A DNA stretch of 27,692 bases from CAZMUD01 sp964569715 (GTDB taxonomy: Bacteria; Chloroflexota; Dehalococcoidia; Dehalococcoidales; UBA2162), in the NCBI GenBank assembly GCA_964569715.1, contig CAZMUD010000009.1:1-27692 (forward strand), in the 5' to 3' direction. A program made the translations under genes and the position numbers. The notes beneath the pieces were generated by a model that was given only the letters and a program-made list of their open reading frames with translations, did no database searches and had not been told where the DNA came from. Below are positions 22,619 through 27,692 of this stretch, one piece after another; positions within the stretch are counted from its first letter, which is position 1; each line of letters starts with the position of its first letter.

Positions 22619-22624
22619 TATAAT
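22619..22624 (+). promoter_or_regulatory. -10 box for moaB-moeA
   Basis: TATAAT lies 23 bases before the moaB ATG, with a poor -35 candidate (TTGCAT, 18-base spacer). GGAAAGG between box and ATG can serve as ribosome site. It starts just beyond repeat copy D. Confidence 0.5.
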
Positions 22625-22647
22625 AGTCTTGGAAAGGCAGAAAAGTA

Positions 22648-23151
22648 ATGGGCTACGAGGAGCATAAAAAAAAGGCACCCCAGAGTGTAAGCTGTGCTGT
22701 TCTCACCATCTCAGACAGCCGAACGGAACAGGATGATGAGTCGGGCAAGCTGCTCAAGCAAAGGCTCAGTGACCACGGACACAGAGTAACATCCTACGCT
22801 ATTTTGAAAAACGAGGCAGACTCTATTAAGAAGAAGCTATATGAACTGCTGAGGCAGGAGGAGCTTCAAGTCATCATCACCAGCGGTGGCACTGGGGTGA
22901 GCCACCGGGACATTACCGTAGAGACAATATCACCGATTCTGGAGAAGAAGTTGGATGGCTTTGGCGAGCTTTTTCGGTCTTTGTCTTACCAGGAGATAGG
23001 CACCGCTAGTATTATGAGCAGGGCTATTGCTGGCGTGGCTGGGGGAAAGGTTATTCTTTGTCTCCCCGGCTCTCCTGAGGCGGCAAAGCTGGCGATGGAC
23101 AAGGTAATTTTACCTGAAATCGGACACCTGGTCAGGGAGGCAACGAGGTGA
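22648..23151 (+). CDS. moaB: Molybdenum cofactor protein MoaB/MogA family
   Basis: MoaB/MogA proteins adenylylate molybdopterin before metal insertion. The 167-residue protein has AVLTISDSRTEQDDESGK (17-34), the molybdopterin-binding loop TSGGTGVSHRD (79-89), and LPGSPEAAKLAMDKVILPEIGHL at the end. The ATG at 22648 follows GGAAAGG. The stop overlaps the moeA start in a GTGA tetramer, so the pair is translationally coupled. MoaB and MogA cannot be told apart firmly by eye; the length and N-terminal extension favour MoaB. Confidence 0.93.
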   Translation: MGYEEHKKKAPQSVSCAVLTISDSRTEQDDESGKLLKQRLSDHGHRVTSYAILKNEADSIKKKLYELLRQEELQVIITSGGTGVSHRDITVETISPILEKKLDGFGELFRSLSYQEIGTASIMSRAIAGVAGGKVILCLPGSPEAAKLAMDKVILPEIGHLVREATR

Positions 23152-24353
23152 AACCTTTTGGAGCACTTCTTCCCTTCGAGGAAGCAAAAAGGGTTGTCGA
23201 TGAGCACATAGAACCTGTGACAAGGGTGGAGATGGTCAGTTTGGATGATGCCTCGGGCCGGGTCCTGGCCGAGGACATCGTGGCTGCTTTGAGCATACCA
23301 CCTTTTGATAGGGCGGCTATGGACGGTTATGCCGTTAAAGCCAGAGATACCTTTAATTCCGGTCAATTTAACCCCAAAGTGCTTGAGCTAGTTGGTGAAT
23401 TACATGCCGGGGAAACGCCCAAAAAGAGGGTGAATACCGGGCAGTGTATTCAAATTGCTACCGGGGCGATGATGCCCAGGGGTGCGGATGCTGTGGTCAT
23501 GGTTGAGGATACCGAGACGGAAAATAGTAGGGTAAAGGTGTTCAAGGCGGTTTACCCGAAAGCCAATGTGGGTCAGAAAGGTGAGGATATCAGGGAAGGG
23601 GAGTCTATTCTAAGGCGCGGCTCTGTTTTGGATGCAGGGAAGATAGGGGTGCTTGCCTCTCAGGGAGTAAACCAAACCAAAGTCTATGAAAAACCAAAGG
23701 TGGCTGTCCTCCCCACCGGAGAGGAGGTAGCCGAGATTGGCCAGACATTAAGGCAAGGGCAGGTCTACGATATTAACTCCCACACTATCGCCTCGGTGGT
23801 GAAGGCAAACGGCGGTGTTCCCTACAGAGTGGGTATCTCCGGTGATGACCCCGATGAGCTGAAGTCAACGATTGAAGAAGCCCTGAAGAGTGACCTGGTT
23901 GTTATCTCGGGAGGCTCCTCGGTAGGGGAGAGAGACCTGTTAGTTAGTGTCCTTCAGGACTGGGGTGAGATTCTCTTCCACGGAATTCAAGTAAAGCCCG
24001 GGAAACCGACCATTTTTGCCATACTCCAGGGTAAGCCGCTTTTGGGAATGCCTGGCTACCCTACTTCCTGTCTGATTAATACCTATCTTTTCCTTTTGCC
24101 GGCGGTAAGAAAGATGGCTCACCTGCCACCGAGGATAGGGGAGACCGTTGAGGCCAAGCTTTCCCGGAGGGTCTCCGGAAGTGTGGGCAGGAGGCAATTT
24201 TTAACCGTCAAAATCGTGGGGAGTGAGGCTGTCCCCGTATTTAAAGAATCGGGGGCAATAACCAGCGTAGCCGAGGCTGATGGCTACATAGAGATAGCAC
24301 AGAATATCGATTTGCTGGAGAAAGGCGAGCCAGTTACCGTAACGCTGTTTTAG
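23148..24353 (+). CDS. moeA: Molybdopterin molybdenumtransferase
   Basis: MoeA inserts molybdate (or tungstate) into adenylylated molybdopterin. The 401-residue length is normal. Landmarks in order: PPFDRAAMDGYAV (51-63), IATGAMMPRGADAVVMVED (103-121), KVAVLPTGEEV (184-194), YDINSHTIAS (207-216), the MogA-like loop ISGGSSVGERD (253-263), then PGKPTIFA and MPGYPTS, and a beta-barrel C-terminal domain. The start is a GTG at 23148 overlapping the moaB stop. It converges with moaC, 11 bases apart. Adjacent tungstate/molybdate-uptake genes suggest the same metal supply. There is no fused PBP domain, which longer MoeA variants carry. Confidence 0.95.
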   Translation: MKPFGALLPFEEAKRVVDEHIEPVTRVEMVSLDDASGRVLAEDIVAALSIPPFDRAAMDGYAVKARDTFNSGQFNPKVLELVGELHAGETPKKRVNTGQCIQIATGAMMPRGADAVVMVEDTETENSRVKVFKAVYPKANVGQKGEDIREGESILRRGSVLDAGKIGVLASQGVNQTKVYEKPKVAVLPTGEEVAEIGQTLRQGQVYDINSHTIASVVKANGGVPYRVGISGDDPDELKSTIEEALKSDLVVISGGSSVGERDLLVSVLQDWGEILFHGIQVKPGKPTIFAILQGKPLLGMPGYPTSCLINTYLFLLPAVRKMAHLPPRIGETVEAKLSRRVSGSVGRRQFLTVKIVGSEAVPVFKESGAITSVAEADGYIEIAQNIDLLEKGEPVTVTLF

Positions 24354-24364
24354 ATTATTGGGTA

Positions 24365-24844
24365 TCATGTCTTTTCCCTTCGGTAGCTCCCGCTTTTCCC
24401 GCCCTTTTTGCTTTCCAGACGTATATCAGTAATAGTCATTCCTCTGTCAACCGATTTCCCCATGTCGTAGATGGTCAGAGCGGCGACCGAGGCGGCGACC
24501 AGAGCCTCCATCTCCACCCCTGTTTTGCCGGTGCTCTTCACTCTGGCGGTGATTCCTATAGAGTCATTCCCAGGCAGGTCGAACTCAATAGCGATGTTGC
24601 TAATCAATACTGGATGGCACAGGGGTATCAGGTGAGGCGTCTTTTTGGCAGCCATGATACCGGCAATCCTGGCTACGGCCAGAACGTCTCCCTTTTCCAG
24701 CCCGGCAGTCTTTATTTGTTCCAGAGTGGTCGGCTTCATCATTACCCTGCCTCTGGCTACAGCCTCACGTTCGGTATCACCCTTCTGGCTGACATCAACC
24801 ATTCGGGCTTCACCCTTTGAGTTTACATGAGTTAGCTTGGTCAT
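24365..24844 (-). CDS. moaC: Cyclic pyranopterin monophosphate synthase
   Basis: MoaC converts the MoaA product to cyclic pyranopterin monophosphate, the first molybdopterin intermediate. The protein (159 residues from the second of two tandem ATGs) has KLTHVNSKGEARMVDVSQK, HLIPLCHPVLIS and GVEMEALVAASVAALTIYDMGK, all signature blocks of MoaC. AGGAGGTGG precedes the tandem ATG at 24847/24844; the second gives the better spacing. It is read in the same direction as moaA but separated from it by repeat copy E, so co-transcription through about 340 bases of hairpins is uncertain. Confidence 0.95.
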   Translation of the reverse strand: MTKLTHVNSKGEARMVDVSQKGDTEREAVARGRVMMKPTTLEQIKTAGLEKGDVLAVARIAGIMAAKKTPHLIPLCHPVLISNIAIEFDLPGNDSIGITARVKSTGKTGVEMEALVAASVAALTIYDMGKSVDRGMTITDIRLESKKGGKSGSYRREKT

Positions 24845-24885
24845 CATCCACCTCCTCTGTTTTTAGCTTTCCAGCCGTATGTTCT

Positions 24886-25176
24886 AAAGATTGTTTAATA
24901 ACCCCATCTCCCTTTAGGTTTTTATTAGGTAACCCTATCCCCTTTATCCCCTTCCCCTTATCAAGGGGAAGGGGGAATTATGGTTTCCGAAGGGGCTAAC
25001 GCCCCTTCGAGCTTCCCCCTTACTACGGAGGAATGGTTATATAAGAGGGGCTTTGCCCCTTTTAATCCCTGATTTGGTCTATCCAATTCTAGGGGGTGTA
25101 TAAGAGGGCGTCAGCCCTCTTTTTATCACTTTCCCCCTCTCCTTTTCAAGGAGAGGGGGACTAAGGGGGTGAGGTT
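24886..25176 (+). repeat. Composite intergenic repeat, copy E (largest)
   Basis: It starts with AGATTGTTT (24888-24896) and the conserved module at 24898-24950. Five hairpins follow: 24948-24974 (12 bp, loop ATC), 24988-25009 (CGAAGGGGC, loop TAAC), 25043-25063 (loop TTT, one G-U wobble), 25102-25121 (AAGAGGGC, loop GTCA, followed by TTTT) and 25133-25159 (12 bp, loop TTC). It ends GGGGGTGAGGT. This is nearly the whole 341-base gap between moaC and moaA; no gene is seen in it. Confidence 0.88.
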
Positions 25177-25185
25177 CGTAAATAC

Positions 25186-26172
25186 CTAACCTCCTATCTG
25201 ACACATCGGTCGCCTTATTGTCCCTGGGGCAAGCCCTCCGGTCAGGTGATGCCGCTCCCTCTTCATGGCTACTGCTTGCTGGATAAGCTGTTTTAACTCA
25301 TCCGTGCTGGCTCCATTACGCAGTGCTTCCTTCAGGTTGACCTCGTCATCGTCCAGAAGGCAGGGACGCAACTGTCCATCGGAGGTAAGGCGAAGGCGAT
25401 TGCAGGTATGGCAGAAGTGCTCGGTCATCGGGGTAATGAAACCTATAGTGCCCCTGGCTCCAGGCAATCGGTAATACCTGGCAGGACCATTGCCTGTTTT
25501 GCCGGTATAAGGCTCCAGTTTGCCTAGAGATTGAATACGTTCCCGGATTTCCTGGGCAGATACCGTCTCCAGGCCTTCAGCCTTAGCTGTCCCCAAAGGC
25601 ATGAATTCTATAAACCTTACATGCCATCCCTGGCTGGTGCTCATTCGAGCGAAATCGATAGTTTCATCTTCATTTATGCCCCGTAGCACAACCATGTTTA
25701 GCTTAACTGGATTTAGTCCAGCGAGATGAGCCGCCTCAATACCGGATAGCACCTCTCGCAATTTATCCCGGCCGGTAATGCGCTTGAATCTATCCTCCTT
25801 TAGCGTGTCCAGACTCACATTGACCCGCTTCAGTCCGGCCTCTTTAAGCTCAACGGCATACTTGCTCAGCAGTATCCCGTTGCTGGTAAGCGAGATATCG
25901 TCGATGCCCTCTATATGGGAAATCATCCAGACTAATTTATCCAGGTCTGCTCTCAACAGAGGCTCGCCACCGGTAAGGCGCACTTTGCTGATTCCCATAC
26001 TGGCTGCCACCTGAACTACGCGTTGGATTTCCTCATAGGAGAGGATTTCGCTTCGGGGCAGGTGGGGCACCGAACCCACCGAGCAGTAGACACAGCTCAG
26101 GTTGCAATGGTCAGTAACCGATATTCGCAGGTAATTAATCTGGCGCTGCCAGGAGTCGAAAAGACCTGTCAT
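25186..26172 (-). CDS. moaA: GTP 3',8-cyclase (radical SAM)
   Basis: MoaA starts molybdopterin synthesis from GTP by radical chemistry. From the ATG at 26172 the protein has 328 residues. The N-terminal radical-SAM cluster is CNLSCVYC (Cys23, 27, 30), followed by LTGGEPLLR. The C-terminal second cluster lies in CHTCNRLRLTSDGQLRPCL, and the protein ends in the Gly-Gly needed for MoaA function (CQIGG). The ATG at 26172 has GGAGAGAA upstream; the frame also allows an ATG at 26184 that overlaps this ribosome site. It follows the tungstate-binding-protein gene by 39 bases, so the two are probably co-transcribed. Confidence 0.96.
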   Translation of the reverse strand: MTGLFDSWQRQINYLRISVTDHCNLSCVYCSVGSVPHLPRSEILSYEEIQRVVQVAASMGISKVRLTGGEPLLRADLDKLVWMISHIEGIDDISLTSNGILLSKYAVELKEAGLKRVNVSLDTLKEDRFKRITGRDKLREVLSGIEAAHLAGLNPVKLNMVVLRGINEDETIDFARMSTSQGWHVRFIEFMPLGTAKAEGLETVSAQEIRERIQSLGKLEPYTGKTGNGPARYYRLPGARGTIGFITPMTEHFCHTCNRLRLTSDGQLRPCLLDDDEVNLKEALRNGASTDELKQLIQQAVAMKRERHHLTGGLAPGTIRRPMCQIGG

Positions 26173-26211
26173 TTCTCTCTCCATCCTTTTAGACTGCTGT
26201 CTGTAGCTAGG

Positions 26212-27174
26212 CTATCTCTTTTCAATAGCATAACTCCTTAGCTCCAGCGGTAGTTTCTGCAAGTCATTGGTAAGCGCCGGAACTATGGGTGATTGTCCAT
26301 TCTCTTCCATAATGGCTTGCCCCTCCGACCCAAGCAAAAACTTGAGGAAGGCTATGCCCAAATCGGTTCGAGGGGCATTTTTAGGAATAGTAATGGCATA
26401 GAGGATAGGCTGGCCTATCTGGGTCTGGGTGCTACCAGGTTCACTACCGGCTACTTCCACCTCAGCCGTGGCATAGAAGTCTTGGTATTGTATATCCGCC
26501 AGGTTAATTTGAGGAGGTAGCTCAACGAATCTGAGGCTGTGCTGTAGGGCTATGGAGCGATATTCAAAGGCATAGTCAAGCTCCCCGCTTTGTAGTAGAG
26601 CGATAAGTTCCACCGATTTGGAGCGTATATTCTTCCTAGGGCAGCCAGCTACCAGCCTGTTATACAGTCCAGGCACGCCGTAGTATTGCTCAGCCAGTTG
26701 CCATACTAGAAGAGTCCGGTAGCCACAGGGGTCAGCATCAGGGTCGGAGTGACCGTATTCTACCCCTTCTCTGGTCAGTATCTGGTGCCAGTTATCCTTG
26801 TTTATCTCATCACTGTATTTGGACTCATCAATGTAGGCAATAACCATCTCGTTGCTGGCAAAAATGATATACCATTCGGTGAAGTCAGGAAACATCAGCT
26901 GTTCAATAGCTACATAGTCCGCTGAACCGATGACATCAGCCAGCTTACCCAACTCCGTTACCTTGCGTATCGTGGTGCGGCTACCGGCTGGCTCCCTCTC
27001 GACGTCAACGCTTGAATGGATTTTCTCGAACTCGCCGGCAGCAGCTTCAAAGGGAACAGAAAGACTCCCGGCGTGTAACACGGTGAGAGTGTCTTTCTGT
27101 GCACAACTTGCTCCCGCCACCACCAGCGTCATTGTTAACAGCACACCCAGCCCAGCACTAAGTAACTTTTTCAA
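26212..27174 (-). CDS. Tungstate/molybdate ABC transporter substrate-binding protein
   Basis: The 320-residue extracytoplasmic protein binds oxyanions for an ABC importer. A signal peptide (KK, then a hydrophobic stretch 4-22) ends before Cys24 (VAGASCAQ); the lipobox is imperfect, so lipid anchoring is likely but not certain. The mature part matches the WtpA/ModA group: LTVLHAGSLSVPFEAAAGEFEK, VEREPAGSRTTIRKVTELGKLADVIGSADYVAI, SNEMVIAY, and GHSDPDADPCGYRTLLVWQLAEQYY. These suggest the WtpA-like tungstate/molybdate type. The start is a TTG at 27174 with GGAG nine bases upstream. It sits between the transporter ATPase fragment and moaA, linking metal uptake to cofactor synthesis. No permease gene is seen in the window. 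Confidence 0.9.
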   Translation of the reverse strand: MKKLLSAGLGVLLTMTLVVAGASCAQKDTLTVLHAGSLSVPFEAAAGEFEKIHSSVDVEREPAGSRTTIRKVTELGKLADVIGSADYVAIEQLMFPDFTEWYIIFASNEMVIAYIDESKYSDEINKDNWHQILTREGVEYGHSDPDADPCGYRTLLVWQLAEQYYGVPGLYNRLVAGCPRKNIRSKSVELIALLQSGELDYAFEYRSIALQHSLRFVELPPQINLADIQYQDFYATAEVEVAGSEPGSTQTQIGQPILYAITIPKNAPRTDLGIAFLKFLLGSEGQAIMEENGQSPIVPALTNDLQKLPLELRSYAIEKR

Positions 27175-27242
27175 AACAGGGTCTCCTTTTAAGTTTTAAA
27201 TCAAAGTGTAACTAAAGCCTTCATCCCCTCTATTTTTTCTCC

Positions 27243-27611
27243 TCAAAAGACATGCACGGCTGATGCCTTGAAGGTTATGCATACCTTTTGTTCCTCTCTT
27301 AGGTCCATCTCCTCAAAGGAACGGCGAGTGATGAGGCAGGTGAACTCTGGTGGCACGGTTACGGTGAGATAGATAACCGACCCTCGGTCAGCTATACGGG
27401 TAATGGTGCCTTGAAAGCTATTGAGAGCGCTGGAGTGTAGCGGTCCCCTTGAAATCAAAATGTCTTCCGGTCGGATAGAGGCATGTAATCTGCCTCGCAG
27501 AGCGGTAACCACAGCTAACTTTGTCCCCTCAACAGAGAAAATGCTTTGTCCCTCTGAGCTATCCAGCACTTCTCCTTCAAGAATATTACGGGTCATTACG
27601 AACCGAGCCAC
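27243..27611 (-). CDS. C-terminal (TOBE) fragment of a molybdate/tungstate ABC transporter ATPase
   Basis: Only the end of an ABC ATPase is present. Reading the same frame upstream of the GTG at 27611 gives PNSEFVARFVMTRNILEGEV, the usual junction between the ATPase domain and the oxyanion-binding TOBE domain; then HASIRPEDILIS and a second beta half follow. No Walker A, ABC signature or Walker B occurs. The homology stops at 27626, exactly where a 53-bp inverted copy of 27544-27596 begins, and in that copy the frame soon meets TGA. The GTG at 27611 is therefore unlikely to be a true start. Either the contig folds back here or the gene was broken by an inversion. Its neighbour downstream is the substrate-binding protein. 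Confidence 0.75.
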   Translation of the reverse strand: MARFVMTRNILEGEVLDSSEGQSIFSVEGTKLAVVTALRGRLHASIRPEDILISRGPLHSSALNSFQGTITRIADRGSVIYLTVTVPPEFTCLITRRSFEEMDLREEQKVCITFKASAVHVF

Positions 27612-27679
27612 AAATTCTGAGTTCGGATGACCCGTAATATTCTTGAAGGAGAAGTGCTGGATAGCTCAGAGGGACAAAG
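27544..27679. repeat. Perfect 53-bp inverted repeat at the right edge
   Basis: 27544-27596 is the exact reverse complement of 27627-27679, with a 30-base spacer in which CGAAC (27599-27603) and GTTCG (27621-27625) pair as well. One arm lies inside coding sequence of the transporter ATPase. Only 13 bases follow the second arm. Such a structure within coding sequence at a sequence end is a typical fold-back or assembly chimera, but a real inverted duplication cannot be excluded. Confidence 0.9.
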
Positions 27680-27692
27680 TGTGATAGGCTGT

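Noticed and set aside
1867..25176. Repeats as a CRISPR array
   Set aside because: Copies are kilobases apart, lack regular spacers and no cas gene is present.
26173..26211. Molybdenum-cofactor riboswitch before moaA
   Set aside because: Only 39 bases separate the two coding regions, too short for that motif, and no matching helix is visible. The gap before moaC holds only its ribosome site and the repeat.
1..27692. tRNA, rRNA or other known structured RNA genes
   Set aside because: No cloverleaf with a TTC-loop motif and no rRNA-like segment was recognised by eye in any gap; a covariance-model scan would be decisive.

Overview
The window looks like a mid-GC, densely packed bacterial chromosome segment from a strict or facultative anaerobe. 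The best guess is Chloroflexota, Dehalococcoidia-like, inferred from the mix of bacterial housekeeping genes (rho, uvrC, pyrG, talC/fsa, nadK) with archaeal-flavoured families (a DRG/Rbg-type GTPase with TGS domain, an archaeal-type dUTPase, a UPF0200-like P-loop kinase, an LsrF/ADH-synthase-type aldolase), a rubrerythrin, and molybdopterin plus tungstate/molybdate genes. Taxonomy cannot be proved without a search.

Layout. 1-3900 is the accessory-looking part: an AT-rich four-helix membrane protein with a penta-Arg tail, a CCA-adding enzyme, then an orphan DndB-family (DGQHR) gene with a 72-codon unknown partner behind a consensus promoter and a 20-bp perfect palindrome. 3900-7300 holds nucleotide and lipid metabolism: P-loop kinase-like protein, dCMP deaminase, diacylglycerol-kinase-family protein, dUTPase-like protein and a HAD phosphatase. 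7395-8261 is an unusual fusion in which the rubredoxin domain of a rubrerythrin is replaced by a hotdog acyl-CoA thioesterase. 8411-15265 is a long minus-strand run read pyrG, talC/fsa, rho, uvrC, DRG-type GTPase, zinc ribbon. 15492-19672 holds Nudix (CoA pyrophosphatase-like), a Trm112-like mini-protein, folK-queD, a HIT protein, and a tight nadK / GNAT / ADP-ribose-pyrophosphatase operon. 19733-22392 holds an aldolase plus medium-chain dehydrogenase pair and a stand-alone pyruvate-kinase C-terminal-domain protein. 22648 to the end is a molybdenum-cofactor and oxyanion-uptake block: moaB-moeA (+), moaC, moaA, a tungstate/molybdate-binding protein, and the C-terminal piece of the transporter ATPase (-).

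Structure outside the genes. At least six intergenic spacers carry pieces of one composite repeat family. It is built from a conserved module of about 50 bp (three copies, 1-52, 17251-17300, 24898-24950), C/G-rich perfect hairpins, and short hairpins of the AAGAGRGGC-loop-GCCYCTCTT type whose stems co-vary. Several genes have a -10 box so close to the start codon that their mRNAs are probably leaderless (3903, 15492, 16122, nearly 6416). The right edge carries a 53-bp perfect inverted repeat that interrupts the transporter ATPase gene. It may be a fold-back assembly artefact or a real inversion. No tRNA, rRNA, CRISPR array, prophage or transposase gene was seen.
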